Shown: positions 1 to 10,145, numbered from the stretch's first letter. The stretch is DNA of 64,000 nt from CAILHX01 sp964511385 (GCA_964511385.1 CAZEFE010000001.1:510573-574572), one strand, 5' to 3'. Program-made: numbers and translations. The notes: generated by a model from the sequence alone, not told the origin.

Positions 1-1491
1 CAGTTCGATGGGGAATTCCTCGCCATCACGACGCAAGGCCGAGATTTCAACGCGCCGGTTGAGCACCGGGCCTTCGCCGGAAGCCAGGAAATGTTGCAGC
101 CCGCGCACATGCGCTTCACGGTAACGATGGGGGATGATGACCTCGTGCATCGGGCGTCCCAGCACCTCTTCGCGCGTCCAGCCGAAGGTTTTTTCCGCCT
201 GTGCGTTCCAGCCGGTAACCAGGCCGTCCGAACTCATTTGTACCACCGCCTCCAGCGCGGTGCCAATGATGGAGCGCAGCCGTGCTTCATCTTCCTGTCG
301 CGCCTCCAGCAGGGCGGTGAAGCCGTCAGCCATTTCGTTAAAGCTGCTGCCCACCAGTTTCAGTTCATCCTGCGTATCCAGATGTGCGCGGTGCTGCAAG
401 TCGCCTTTGGCAAATGCCCGCGCCGATGCAGCGAGTGCATGGATGCTGCGGGTCACGGCGAAATATCCGCCGATGGCGAAGTAAAGCACGGTAAGGAACA
501 GCAGCACGGCAATCCCCATGCTGAGTCGCAGGATGTTTTCCGCTTGCGAGACACGCGTGTTGATCAGCGTTTCCGCTGCCGGCAGCAGCGTGCGATCGAT
601 CTGGGCATAGATGTTGTCTATGGTCGTGGTGGCCGAGGCATAAAACTCTTCCGGGGTGGTGGTGAAGGTGTCCTGGAATATGTTGGCGCGCACGATGTCG
701 ATGGTATGTGCCGAGGAGGCTGCAATTTCCTGTGTTGTCGCCGCGACCGTTGCCGCGATTGCCGGGTTATGCCGCGCGGTCTTGCCCAGGTTGATTTTCA
801 TCATCACCAGCGTGTTTTCCAACTCGGCCAGCAGCGACCCCATGACGATTTTCTGCTGCGACGACGCCTGTTTGCTGGACAGGATGCCGGTGCCATAGGC
901 GCGGATACGCCCCAGCCGCTCGGTCGCGTGGGGCAGGTTGTTGGTCATGCTCGCAATCAGGTAGTGCGAGCCGACGTCGGGATCCATGGTGAGGGCGTAG
1001 TGGTCGGCAATTGTCGTTTCGAATATCAGCAATTGCTCGATCAGCCGGGTATGCGCCTCGAAATTTTCCGCAGCTTTCCAGTGCGTGCCCTGTCGGCGCA
1101 GGTTTTCCCAGTCGGCCTGGATGGCCTGAAACTGCCTGTCATCGTGGAGATCGGCAGGCAGCTGTTGTGCCAGGGTGTTGAAGGCGTCCGCGGCTTCCTG
1201 CTCCTTGAGGGCGCGGGCATGCTGCATGGAGATGGTACCGCTCACCGCACCGGCGGAGAGCCCACGATGCTGCTGCACCAGTTGTATGCAACGGGTGATC
1301 GCCTGGATGCGCTTCAGTCCATCCAGTTCGTGGCGCGAGGAGTGGATCACCCGTTCGAGGCTGAGGTACAGGTTGAACGTCACAACCACCGTTGCTATCA
1401 AGGCCAGCAAACCCAGCAAGGTAAATTTCCGGGTGTAGTTCAGGCGGTTCATCAACGCAATGGCGGGAGCAAACAACCCCTGTATCACCAT
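1..1491 (-). CDS. Membrane sensor protein with N-terminal sensing region, HAMP and PAS domains (3' end outside window)
   Basis: The reading frame runs off the left edge, so only the first ~497 residues are seen. A membrane segment (residues ~20-42) is followed by a long helical extracytoplasmic region with a QQHRGLSAGAVSG stretch that resembles nitrate/nitrite-sensing (NIT) domains, a second membrane segment (~320-340), a HAMP linker (~340-390) and a PAS domain (~400 onward; GWNAQAEKTFGWTREEVLG, then VEISALRRDGEEFPIEL at the edge). The output domain (histidine kinase, GGDEF or other) is not visible. The ATG at 1491 is chosen because GGGGAG lies 8 bases upstream; a later in-frame ATG (1452, MNRLNY) is possible. 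The ligand is unknown and the NIT assignment is tentative. Confidence 0.75.
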   Translation of the reverse strand, partial: MVIQGLFAPAIALMNRLNYTRKFTLLGLLALIATVVVTFNLYLSLERVIHSSRHELDGLKRIQAITRCIQLVQQHRGLSAGAVSGTISMQHARALKEQEAADAFNTLAQQLPADLHDDRQFQAIQADWENLRRQGTHWKAAENFEAHTRLIEQLLIFETTIADHYALTMDPDVGSHYLIASMTNNLPHATERLGRIRAYGTGILSSKQASSQQKIVMGSLLAELENTLVMMKINLGKTARHNPAIAATVAATTQEIAASSAHTIDIVRANIFQDTFTTTPEEFYASATTTIDNIYAQIDRTLLPAAETLINTRVSQAENILRLSMGIAVLLFLTVLYFAIGGYFAVTRSIHALAASARAFAKGDLQHRAHLDTQDELKLVGSSFNEMADGFTALLEARQEDEARLRSIIGTALEAVVQMSSDGLVTGWNAQAEKTFGWTREEVLGRPMHEVIIPHRYREAHVRGLQHFLASGEGPVLNRRVEISALRRDGEEFPIEL

Positions 1492-1748
1492 TTCAGGCTC
1501 CCCTCGGTCATGCAAATTCTCCCAATCATGCAATCATGGCCCCAGTGCTTTGCCGGGTACCTGGTGTGGCGCATCGCGGCAGTTTGCCGCAGCAGGTGCC
1601 AGTGTACACAAATACCCAAATTCAACAAATGGGATATGCGCATCCGGATTGAATGAAAAGAGAACATCCCTTTTTATGGGCAAGGTGGCAATTGCCTTGC
1701 CGATGCTTTGCGCTGCCTGGCCTGTCCGGCTGAATGTGATCAGCTACA

Positions 1749-4439
1749 ATGATGCCGATGACCGCAACTCCCGACCTGATCCTGTGCTCCACCGCCCGCC
1801 TTGCCCACAGCCTGCGGCAGGCGCATGCCGATACCCAGCGGCGGGCGGGGCTGAAACAGTGGCAGCCGTTGCCGGCACTGACGTTGGGCCAGTGGCTGAC
1901 GGCTGTGACGCAGCGCGTGCTGCTTTCCGGCAAGGTTTCCCCCGGCACTATTCCGCGCCTGACCTTGAGCGGCATGGCCGAGCGCCTGCTGTGGGAGCAG
2001 GTGATAGACCGCGCCACCTCATCCAGTCCCCAGCAACAACTGTTCGATGTCGGCGGCATGGCGCAATCGGCGATGGAAGCCAACGCCCTGATGCAGGCTT
2101 GGGGCGTGTTTTTCCCGGATGCATTGCACACCGACGAAACGCGCCAGTTCCTGCGCTGGCGGGCGGCGTTTCGCGCGCTGTGCCAGCAGCACGATGCCTT
2201 GGAGGAAACGCGCCTGCTGGAGCTGCAAATCGGCCTGCTGGCACATGCCCCACTCCCGGCAACGATTTACCTGGCGGGTTTCGACCGTACCAGCCCGCAG
2301 GAACAACGCTTGCTGGATGCGCTCAAGGCGCGCGGCGTCAGCCTGCGGCGCTGGGCGATCGGGCTGGAAACCCCGGCGCATGCGGTGAAACAGGCGTTTG
2401 ACGAAGCCGAAGCCGAATGCCGTGCCGCCGTTGCCTGGGCGCAGGCGCGGCTACAAGCCAACCCGGATGCGCGGCTGGCGATTGTGGTGCCGGAATTGGC
2501 GAAGCTGCGGCCAACGCTGCAGGCGATGCTGGATGACGTGCTGCACCCCGACAGCATCCACCCGGCGCATGCCGAAATCCCGCGCAGTTACGACTTCTCG
2601 CTCGGCTTGCCGCTGGCGGAGCAGCCGCTGGTAGCCGCGGCGCTGGCGCTGCTGCGCCTGGCGTGCAGCCACCGCGTCACGCAGCAGGAAAGCGGCGCAC
2701 TGCTGCGCGACGTGTACTGGTCGGCTGGCATCAGCGAAGCTGACGCCCGGGCCAGGCTGGAAGCCTCGATGCGGCGCAAACTGCCTGCCACCATTTCGCT
2801 CGGGCAATGGTTGCGCGTGGCGAGAAAGGCGCAGGTGGATGGCCTAGGCGTGGGCCGGCTGGTACAGCACCTGGAAGCCCTGCAGCAAAAAATCGTTACC
2901 ACCAGGCAGCCCGCCTCCGGTTGGGCGCGCAGCTTTTCCCAGATGCTGGAGGCGGCCCATTGGCCGGGTGAACGCAGCCTGTCCAGCTTTGAATTCCAGG
3001 CGCGCCAGGCGTGGCTGGAAACCCTGCAAACCTTCGCCGCGCTCGATCCGCTGCTGGGCAAACTCGGCGCCGGCGAAGCCTTGCGCCAGCTCTCCCGGCT
3101 GTGCCGCGACCGCATCTTCCAGCCTGAATCCACGGCCAGGCCGCGGATCCAGGTGATGGGCATGCTGGAAGCGAGCAGTGAGCTCCTGGATGCGTTATGG
3201 GTGATGGGCATGAACGACCACATCTGGCCGCCGCCGGCGCGTCCCAATCCGTTGCTGCCCGCCGAAGTGCAGCGCAGTGCCGGCGCGCCCAATTCGTGCA
3301 GCCGGGTGCAGGCCGAATTTGCCGCCACCATTCACCAGCGGCTGCTGCGCTCCGCGCCGGAAGTGGTGTTCTCGTGGGCGCATCGCGACGGCGAAAGGGA
3401 ACTCAGGGTCAGCCCGTTGCTGAAAGACATCCCTCTCGCCGGGCAGGACTTTGCGCTGGCGCAGAAACTGGCCGAACAACTCGCGCAACCGGCGCGGATG
3501 GAATGGCTGCTCGATCATCGTGCGCCAGAAGTCGAGGAAGGCGAAAAGGTGCGCGGTGGGGCAGGGTTGTTCCAGGCACAGGCGATCTGCCCGGCCTGGG
3601 GTTATTACCAGTACCGTCTCGGCGCGCGTGCGCTGGATGAGCCGGTGGACGGGCTGGACAGCATGGCGCGCGGCAGCCTGCTGCATGCCGTATTGCAGGC
3701 ATTCTGGAACGGGCGCGATTCCGAGTACCTGCTCAATCTGGACGAAACCGCGCAACAGCAAGCCGTGTTGCAGGCGGTGGAAGCCGGGGTGAAGCAGTTC
3801 TCGCAGCAGTTGGACGATGCTTTGCCCGCACACTTCCTGGCGCTGGAAAAACTGCGGCTGGCCGCCTTGCTCAACGGCTGGCTGGCGCTGGAACGCGAAC
3901 GGCCGCCATTTGCGGTGCAGGACTGCGAGCGCCGCGTGAAGCTGGACATCAAGGGCATCGGCGTCGAGCTTACGCTGGACCGGGTAGACGTGCTGCCGGA
4001 TGGCGAACTGGTCGTGATCGACTACAAAACCGGCTCGCAACTCAGCCCCAACAGCTGGGCGGCAGACCGCATCAGCGAACCGCAGTTGCCCATCTACGCG
4101 GCCATGGTGCTGATCGAAGGCGAAGTGGCTGCGGTGTGTTTCGCCAAGGTGCGCGCGGGCGAGCACCAGTTTGTCGGCATCGCCAACGAATCTGAAACCG
4201 TGCCCGGCGTGAAAGGGCTGGAAGACGCGCGCAAGGTGTTTGACGCGGAAAAATTCCCTGAATGGCACGCCTTGCTGCAACACTGGCGTGACAGCCTGGA
4301 GGCGATTGCCGACGAGATCAGGCAAGGCGAAGCGGCGGTACGCTTCACGGACGAAGACGATCTGGCCTATTGCGAGGTGAAGCTGCTGCTGCGCCTGCCG
4401 GAGCGCAAGCTGCAGTTGGAGCGGGGTGGGCAGGCATGA
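1749..4439 (+). CDS. AddB-like PD-(D/E)XK nuclease family protein, probable double-strand-break repair
   Basis: 896 residues. The N-terminal two thirds resemble the inactivated helicase half of AddB/RecC-type proteins, with no usable Walker A motif. The C-terminus has RGSLLHAVLQAFW (~635-650) and then LTLDRVDVL and VVIDYKTGS (~743-762), the Asp and D-x-K residues of a RecB-type nuclease site. It matches the beta-proteobacterial probable DNA repair protein family that pairs with an AddA-like helicase. The stop overlaps the start of that helicase gene (ATGA), so the two are translationally coupled and probably form a heterodimer that processes DNA ends before RecA loading. ATGs at 1749, 1752 and 1758 are all possible; a TACAAT -10-like box overlaps 1745-1750, so a start at 1758 cannot be excluded. 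Confidence 0.85.
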   Translation: MMPMTATPDLILCSTARLAHSLRQAHADTQRRAGLKQWQPLPALTLGQWLTAVTQRVLLSGKVSPGTIPRLTLSGMAERLLWEQVIDRATSSSPQQQLFDVGGMAQSAMEANALMQAWGVFFPDALHTDETRQFLRWRAAFRALCQQHDALEETRLLELQIGLLAHAPLPATIYLAGFDRTSPQEQRLLDALKARGVSLRRWAIGLETPAHAVKQAFDEAEAECRAAVAWAQARLQANPDARLAIVVPELAKLRPTLQAMLDDVLHPDSIHPAHAEIPRSYDFSLGLPLAEQPLVAAALALLRLACSHRVTQQESGALLRDVYWSAGISEADARARLEASMRRKLPATISLGQWLRVARKAQVDGLGVGRLVQHLEALQQKIVTTRQPASGWARSFSQMLEAAHWPGERSLSSFEFQARQAWLETLQTFAALDPLLGKLGAGEALRQLSRLCRDRIFQPESTARPRIQVMGMLEASSELLDALWVMGMNDHIWPPPARPNPLLPAEVQRSAGAPNSCSRVQAEFAATIHQRLLRSAPEVVFSWAHRDGERELRVSPLLKDIPLAGQDFALAQKLAEQLAQPARMEWLLDHRAPEVEEGEKVRGGAGLFQAQAICPAWGYYQYRLGARALDEPVDGLDSMARGSLLHAVLQAFWNGRDSEYLLNLDETAQQQAVLQAVEAGVKQFSQQLDDALPAHFLALEKLRLAALLNGWLALERERPPFAVQDCERRVKLDIKGIGVELTLDRVDVLPDGELVVIDYKTGSQLSPNSWAADRISEPQLPIYAAMVLIEGEVAAVCFAKVRAGEHQFVGIANESETVPGVKGLEDARKVFDAEKFPEWHALLQHWRDSLEAIADEIRQGEAAVRFTDEDDLAYCEVKLLLRLPERKLQLERGGQA

Positions 4440-7400
4440 CGGCGTCAATCGACTTGCTGCAACAGGATGCCACCAACCGCGAACGCGCGCTGGCGCTGGA
4501 ATCCTTCATCGTCGAAGCCCCGGCCGGGGCGGGCAAGACCGAGCTGCTGACGCAGCGCTACCTGAAGCTGCTGGCGGTGGTGGGCGAGCCGGAAGAGATT
4601 GTCGCCATCACCTTTACCAACAAGGCGGCGGCGGAAATGCGCAGCCGCATCCTGGATAGCCTGCAACGTGCCGCCAACCGGGAGTTTCCGGACGCTCCAC
4701 ACAAGCAGGTCACCTACGACCTGGCGCTCCAGGCGCTGGCGCGTTCGGCGGAAAAACAGTGGGATCTGCTGGAGCAGCCGGCGCGGCTGCGTATCAACAC
4801 CATTGATTCGCTGTGCGGCTACCTGGCCCGGCAGTTGCCCATCCTCAGCCGTTTCGGCGGGCAGCCCGGGGTGGTGGACGATGCCTCCATCCATTGCCAG
4901 GAGGCGGCGCGCCGCGCCTTGTCCACGTTGGAAGATGAAGCGGGGGACGGTGTTGTCACCGAAGCCTTGCGTTACCTGGATAACGACACGCTGCGCCTGG
5001 CCAACCTGCTGGCGGAAATGCTGGCGAAGCGCGACCAGTGGCTGCACCACGCCGGCAACCTGCCGCAGGATGTGGCGTCCGCGTTACACGACTTGATCCA
5101 GCAGGACATCGCGCAGGCGGCGGAGCTGTTGTCGCCCGCGATACAGCAGCGGCTGATGCCGGTGGCGCGGTTTGCCGCATCCAATCTGGACTGCAGCCAT
5201 GACATTGCGCTGTTATTGGATTGGGATACTCCCATCCCGGCCAGGCCGGAAGCATTGCCGCTGTGGCGCAGTGTGTGCGAGCTGCTGCTGACCGGCAGCG
5301 ACGGGTTCCGCAAGGCGCTGGATAAACGGCAGGGTTTCCCGGCCACGGACGAAGGCCGCCGGCAGAAAGAACTGCTGCTGGACATCATTGCGATGTTGCC
5401 GTCAGCGCAGCCCCTGGCGCGCATCCGCAGCCTGCCGGACGCCCAATCGGCGGACGAAAAACGCATTGTTGCGGCGCTGGCGCGCTTGCTGCAGTTGGCC
5501 GCGGCGCACTTGCTGGTGGTGTTTCAGGAAGCGGGCGAGGTGGATTTCGTGGAAATCGCCGACCGCGCGCTGCAAGCGCTGGAGGATGAAACCGGCGCCA
5601 CCGACCTGGCGCTGAAACTGGATTACCGGATTCAGCATTTATTGGTGGACGAATTCCAGGACACCAGCCCGTCGCAGGTCAAGCTGCTGGAAAAACTCAC
5701 CGCCGGCTGGCTGCCGGGCGACGGGCGCACCCTGTTCTGCGTCGGCGACCCGATGCAATCCATTTACCGCTTCCGCAAGGCCGATGTTGGCCTGTTTTTA
5801 CAGGTGGCGGAATTCGGCATCGGCGGCCTGTCGCTGCAAACACTTAAACTCACCCGCAACAACCGTTCCTGCCCGGCGGTGGTGGATTGGGTGAACCGCG
5901 CGTTCGAAAACGTGTTCCCGCGGCAGGACGACGAAGCGCGCGGTGCCATCCGCTACCGGCCATTTGCCGCAACCCGCGCGAGTGAGCCGGAAGAAGGCGT
6001 GCTGGTGCATCCGCTGGTGCTGCCTAACAACAGCCGTAGCGACGACATGGGCGCGGAAGAGGCGCGCTACCTGGCTGAACTGATTGTTCGCGAACGGGCG
6101 CTGAATCCGACCGGCACCACCGCCGTACTGGTGCGTGCCAGGGCGCACCTGGAAGCGCTGGTGGCGGAAATCCGCAGCCGCCACCCAGGCTTACGCTTCC
6201 AGGCGGTGGAAATCGAGCAGTTGTCCGGCCGGCAGACGGTGCAGGACATCCATGCGCTGACCCGCGCCCTGTTTCACCGTGCCGACCGCGTGCACTGGCT
6301 GGCGATCCTGCGCGCGCCGTGGTGCGGGTTGAAACTGGCGGATTTGCATGCGCTGGCGGCGGATGACCATACCACCAACATCTGGCAACTGATGCGGGAT
6401 GAAGACCGGGTGTCGCGGCTCTCCGCCGATGGCCAGCAGCGTTTGCGCCATGTGCGCGAGGTGATCAGCGAGGCGTTCGCCCATCAGGGACGGCAGTCCA
6501 TGCGGCGCTGGGTGGAATCGGTCTGGCTCAAGCTGGGTGGCGCGCAATGCCTGTGGGATGCCGGCGACGTGCGCGACGTGCAGGCGTTCCTTGGTCTGCT
6601 GGAGCGTATGGATACGTTCGATGCCGCACAGTTGCAGGCAAAAATGGAACAGCTCTATGCCGCGCCGGACGTACAGGCGGACAGCAGCCTGCAATTCATG
6701 ACCATCCACAAATCCAAGGGGCTGGAGTTCGACAGCGTGATCCTGCCCGGCTTGCACCGCGCCTCGAAAAACGCCGACAGCCAGTTGCTGCTGTGGGAAG
6801 AGGTGGCGATTGAAGGCGCACCGCCGCAACTGGTGGCCGCGCCCTATGTGCCCAAACACAAACGCGAGAGCCTGCCCAGCACCTACGATTACCTGCAGGG
6901 ACTGGAGCAGGAGCGCGACGCTAACGAAGTGGCGCGCGTGCTGTACGTGGCGGCGACGCGTACAAAAAAGCGCCTGCACCTGGTGGCGGCGGTGCGTCCG
7001 GACAGCAAGGGCGAGATCAAGGCGCCGGCCAGAAGCCTGCTCAGCCTGTTGTGGGACAGCGCCGGCGGCGAGTTCACCAATGCCGAGCCGCGTACAGGGA
7101 TGGCCGAGGCGGAAAACGGCCACGCTTTCATCCCCAGCCTGATCCGCCTGCCACAGCCAGCCGTGCCGCCGCTGTTGCAGTCGGCTGCGCCGGCAACGGT
7201 CACAGTCGCTTATGACGAAATCGCGGCGGAAGATGAGCTAACGACCATCGACGCCAGTTGCGGCACGCTGGCGCACCTGTACATGGAAATGATCGCCCAG
7301 GATGGCCTGGAACAGTGGCCGGAAGAGCGCGTGCAGGCGCTGGATGCCGCACTGGCACGCTGGCTGGTGCAGCAGGGGCATCACGAGCAGGAGGCGCAAC

Positions 7401-7756
7401 ACGGCGCACAGCGCGTGAAGCGCGCGCTGCTGGCGACGCTGGCATCGGAGCAGGGGCGCTGGGTGCTGCAACCCCGGGAACAGGCGGCCAGCGAATACGC
7501 ACTGGCGACGGTGGAAAGCGAACGCGTGACGCAGCACGTGATAGATCGCACGTTTATCGAACGTGGCGAGCGTTGGGTGATTGATTATAAATCGGCACAA
7601 CTGACCGAAGCGTCAGGGGATGCCAGCCAGGCCGAGCGTTACCGCCCGCAGCTGGAGCGTTATGCCCGGCTGTTTGCCGGTGAGGGGCTGCCCGTGCGCA
7701 AGGCCGTGCTGTTCCTCGCTTCCGGGCGGTTGGTGGAGTTGTTGCCTAGACTTTAA
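4436..7756 (+). CDS. addA: AddA/RecB-like UvrD-family helicase-nuclease
   Basis: 1106 residues from the ATG that overlaps the upstream stop. Walker A is EAPAGAGKTELL (~residues 26-37); motif Ia ITFTNKAAAEMR follows; motif II is LLVDEFQDTSPSQ (~403); motif III GDPMQSIYRFRKAD and the late motif TIHKSKGLEF are intact, and VLYVAATRTKKRL is motif VI. A C-terminal RecB-type nuclease has IDRTFIERGERWVIDYKSA (~1040-1052). This is a superfamily 1 DNA helicase with an ATP-driven motor and its own nuclease. Together with the AddB-like partner it should resect double-strand breaks in the cytoplasm. The last 11 bases overlap the convergent chemoreceptor gene, so no room is left for a terminator. Confidence 0.9.
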   Translation: MTASIDLLQQDATNRERALALESFIVEAPAGAGKTELLTQRYLKLLAVVGEPEEIVAITFTNKAAAEMRSRILDSLQRAANREFPDAPHKQVTYDLALQALARSAEKQWDLLEQPARLRINTIDSLCGYLARQLPILSRFGGQPGVVDDASIHCQEAARRALSTLEDEAGDGVVTEALRYLDNDTLRLANLLAEMLAKRDQWLHHAGNLPQDVASALHDLIQQDIAQAAELLSPAIQQRLMPVARFAASNLDCSHDIALLLDWDTPIPARPEALPLWRSVCELLLTGSDGFRKALDKRQGFPATDEGRRQKELLLDIIAMLPSAQPLARIRSLPDAQSADEKRIVAALARLLQLAAAHLLVVFQEAGEVDFVEIADRALQALEDETGATDLALKLDYRIQHLLVDEFQDTSPSQVKLLEKLTAGWLPGDGRTLFCVGDPMQSIYRFRKADVGLFLQVAEFGIGGLSLQTLKLTRNNRSCPAVVDWVNRAFENVFPRQDDEARGAIRYRPFAATRASEPEEGVLVHPLVLPNNSRSDDMGAEEARYLAELIVRERALNPTGTTAVLVRARAHLEALVAEIRSRHPGLRFQAVEIEQLSGRQTVQDIHALTRALFHRADRVHWLAILRAPWCGLKLADLHALAADDHTTNIWQLMRDEDRVSRLSADGQQRLRHVREVISEAFAHQGRQSMRRWVESVWLKLGGAQCLWDAGDVRDVQAFLGLLERMDTFDAAQLQAKMEQLYAAPDVQADSSLQFMTIHKSKGLEFDSVILPGLHRASKNADSQLLLWEEVAIEGAPPQLVAAPYVPKHKRESLPSTYDYLQGLEQERDANEVARVLYVAATRTKKRLHLVAAVRPDSKGEIKAPARSLLSLLWDSAGGEFTNAEPRTGMAEAENGHAFIPSLIRLPQPAVPPLLQSAAPATVTVAYDEIAAEDELTTIDASCGTLAHLYMEMIAQDGLEQWPEERVQALDAALARWLVQQGHHEQEAQHGAQRVKRALLATLASEQGRWVLQPREQAASEYALATVESERVTQHVIDRTFIERGERWVIDYKSAQLTEASGDASQAERYRPQLERYARLFAGEGLPVRKAVLFLASGRLVELLPRL

Positions 7757-8975
7757 AGCGCGCCACGGCAGCCTGCAGCGCGGCGGCGAGTTCTTCCAGG
7801 TGCCGGGCGGAGTCGGCGGTCTGCAATACGGAGTCGGTATTGGTGCGCGCCATGGTGGCGATGTTTTCGATGTTGTGCGCAATTTCGTTGCTGGAAACAC
7901 TTTGCTCCCGCACCGAAGCGGTAATGCTGTCCACGCCGACCTTGGTCTGGTTGGCGGCCTCGCCGGTGCGCTGTAGCGCGGTTGAGGCGGCGGCGGTGAG
8001 TTCGCGGCTGGATTGCAGGAATTTCTGACCGCGTTCCAGCGCCTCGTTCACGCGGGTGGATTGTTCTTCGATGGCACGGGTGACGCCGTCAATTTCGTTG
8101 GCGGCCTGTGCCGATTTTTCTGCCAGCTTGCGTACTTCGTCGGCCACCACGGCAAAACCGCGGCCGTATTCACCGGCACGCGCGGCTTCAATCGCCGCAT
8201 TCAGCGCCAGCAGGTTGGTCTGGTCGGCAATATCCTTCACTTGCTGCGTCATGTCGTTGATGGTGGCGGTGTTGCTGACAAAAATGCCGACCGATTGCGA
8301 AATTTCCTGCATGGTGGTCACGCCTTTTTCCACTTCCTGCGCCAGGGTGGTCAGGCTGCGGCTGCCGGTGCCGGTTTCCGTCACGCTGGAGTCGGACAGG
8401 CGGCGCACCTGGTCGGCGCTTTCCGCCACCCGGGTGATATTGGCGGTGACCTGTTCCACGGCCTGGGCGGTGGAACTGGCGGCGTTGCTCTGGCTTTGCG
8501 AAGCCTGCACGATCACCTGCGAGGTGTCGGCCAAGGTGGAAGCGGCACGCAGTACCTGCTCGGTGGAATTCTTGACGCTGAGTACAATGGCGCCGAGGTC
8601 GTCGCGGATTTTTTCCGCGCTTTCGGCAACTTCGCCGATTTCATCGTGGGTGGTGCGCCGCACGGGCTGAGAAAAGTCGCCGCTGGCCAGCCGGTCGAGG
8701 TCATGTGCCAGTTGGTGTGCCGGGTCCACGATGTTTTTCTGCACCAGCGCCAGAAAGGTGATGAACGCAAAGATGATGGCAAAAATCATTAATCCCAGGG
8801 TGTAATACAATTGGGTTTTGAAGCCGGCGGCAACTTCCGGCGGCAGCGCGGTGCTCATCTGCCAGGCCAGCCACATGCCAAACAGTGATGCGGTCAGCAG
8901 CATGGCGGTGCCGGTTCCGGTAATCAGCAGCAGTTTGTTGCGCACGCTGCGCTTAGTCCAGTTCTTCAGTTGCAT
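7746..8975 (-). CDS. Methyl-accepting chemotaxis protein
   Basis: 409 residues. Two membrane segments (~15-38 and ~52-78) are separated by only ~15 residues, so there is almost no periplasmic sensing domain; the signal may be sensed in the membrane or by partner proteins. A HAMP domain (~80-130) leads into a long methyl-accepting coiled coil. The signalling tip is the highly conserved hairpin IADQTNLLALNAAIEAARAG followed by GRGFAVVADEVRKLAEKS (~245-280), which binds CheA/CheW. The C-terminal pentapeptide for CheR docking is absent. No other chemotaxis gene lies nearby, so this is an orphan receptor. It converges on the AddA-like gene with an 11-bp overlap. Confidence 0.92.
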   Translation of the reverse strand: MQLKNWTKRSVRNKLLLITGTGTAMLLTASLFGMWLAWQMSTALPPEVAAGFKTQLYYTLGLMIFAIIFAFITFLALVQKNIVDPAHQLAHDLDRLASGDFSQPVRRTTHDEIGEVAESAEKIRDDLGAIVLSVKNSTEQVLRAASTLADTSQVIVQASQSQSNAASSTAQAVEQVTANITRVAESADQVRRLSDSSVTETGTGSRSLTTLAQEVEKGVTTMQEISQSVGIFVSNTATINDMTQQVKDIADQTNLLALNAAIEAARAGEYGRGFAVVADEVRKLAEKSAQAANEIDGVTRAIEEQSTRVNEALERGQKFLQSSRELTAAASTALQRTGEAANQTKVGVDSITASVREQSVSSNEIAHNIENIATMARTNTDSVLQTADSARHLEELAAALQAAVARFKV

Positions 8976-9031
8976 GAGTTGCCCCTTCTTCTTGGATAGA
9001 CCACGACATCAGTGCGGATTCTAACCTGAAA

Positions 9032-9655
9032 TCAATGCGTTCGCCTGATCGCTTGCAGGTGTCGGCGGATGTACCAGACGGCGAAAATCACCCCGGCTAC
9101 GGCAATCACGTGGTGGAACTGGTGGAAATACACTTTCAGCCCTTCCCAGTTTTCCCCGGCCTTCATCCCGGCATAAGCCAGCAGCCAGCACCAGATCAGC
9201 GAACCGGTGAAAGTATAAGTGATGAATTTGCCCATGCGCATGCGCGCTATCCCCGCGGGGAAGGCGATAAAAGTGCGCACCGCGGGCAGCAGCCGGCCGA
9301 TGAAAATGATGATCTCGCCGTGTTTCTCAAACCAGCGGTCCGCCAGGTGCAGGTCGTGGTGGGAAATCAGCACCCATTTGCCGTATTTTTCCACCAGCGG
9401 CCTGCCGCCGATTTTGCCCAGGTAATAAGCGGGGATGGATCCGGCCACGCAGCCGAGAGCGCCGGCCAGCGCCACCCCCCACAGCGTCATTTCGCCCTTG
9501 AACACCAGGAAACCGGAAAACGGCATGATGATTTCCGAGGGCAGGGGGATGCAGGCCGATTCAATCGCCATCAGCAGCACGATGCCGCCGTAGCCCAGGG
9601 TTGAAATGACGCCGATGATCCAGGCGGCGAGAATGGCGATGAGTTTTTCCAGCAT
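9032..9655 (-). CDS. DedA family membrane protein
   Basis: 207 residues from the chosen ATG (MLEKLIAIL). An upstream in-frame ATG at 9700 has no ribosome binding site and would add a non-hydrophobic leader. DedA family hallmarks are present: PLPSEIIMPFSGFLV, the GxxxGSIPAYYLGKIGG segment and FIGRLLPAVRTFIAFPAG, whose Arg and Pro residues are conserved in the family. The family comprises inner-membrane proteins linked to undecaprenyl-phosphate or phospholipid translocation and to membrane potential and envelope integrity. It is transcribed divergently from the copper-type operon, about 90 bp away. Confidence 0.88.
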   Translation of the reverse strand: MLEKLIAILAAWIIGVISTLGYGGIVLLMAIESACIPLPSEIIMPFSGFLVFKGEMTLWGVALAGALGCVAGSIPAYYLGKIGGRPLVEKYGKWVLISHHDLHLADRWFEKHGEIIIFIGRLLPAVRTFIAFPAGIARMRMGKFITYTFTGSLIWCWLLAYAGMKAGENWEGLKVYFHQFHHVIAVAGVIFAVWYIRRHLQAIRRTH

Positions 9656-9746
9656 GAACGAATGGTTCCAGAATGGGCAGGCAGCGAAGTGTAGTGGCAT
9701 TTTGCCGTGGGTTCAAACCGTTTCGGCGGCATGTTATAGTTAAACC

Positions 9747-10097
9747 ATGTACAAGGTCAGACAACTGCTGGGCAAGTTCCTGGTGCTGTGGCTGCTGCTG
9801 GCAGTCCCGGCGCAGGTGCTGGCTGCGCTGACGCCGTGCGACGCCGGACATCAGGGCGACACCACCCGCATGCAGCATCAGCATGCAAGCACGGATGTCA
9901 CCGACCACCACGTTGCCGACCACGCCGCACCCCACGCCAAATGCAGCGGCAGTTGCTGCATGGGCTGGATGGCGCCTGCCTCCGTGGTTTTGCCGAGCCG
10001 GGTTGCCGGCGCTGAACAAATACCGCTGACTCCTCCCCATTTCACCGGCTTTATTGCCGAAACGCCGCAGCGTCCGCCCAACCTGATGTTCGCCTGA
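9747..10097 (+). CDS. Small exported Cys/His-rich protein at the head of a copper-type operon
   Basis: 116 residues with a clear signal peptide (WLLLAVPAQVLAA, cleavage near residue 27). The mature part is rich in His (HQHASTDVTDHHVADHAAPH) and carries CSGSCCMGWM, suggesting metal, probably copper, binding in the periplasm. The family is not one I can name. It leads a run of three genes (TolC-type lipoprotein, multicopper oxidase), so a role in copper tolerance is inferred from context. A candidate promoter (TTCAAA at 9712, 17-bp spacer, TATAGT at 9735) sits so close to the ATG that a leaderless transcript would result. Confidence 0.7.
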   Translation: MYKVRQLLGKFLVLWLLLAVPAQVLAALTPCDAGHQGDTTRMQHQHASTDVTDHHVADHAAPHAKCSGSCCMGWMAPASVVLPSRVAGAEQIPLTPPHFTGFIAETPQRPPNLMFA

Positions 10098-10145
10098 GTT
10101 GCGCGGCGGCTTGAGCCGCCGCTGTTCCAACCGCGGAGAATTATC

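Noticed and set aside
91..1656. 521-residue open frame on the plus strand
   Set aside because: It is a shadow of the membrane sensor on the minus strand, which has membrane segments, HAMP and PAS motifs in a proper order.
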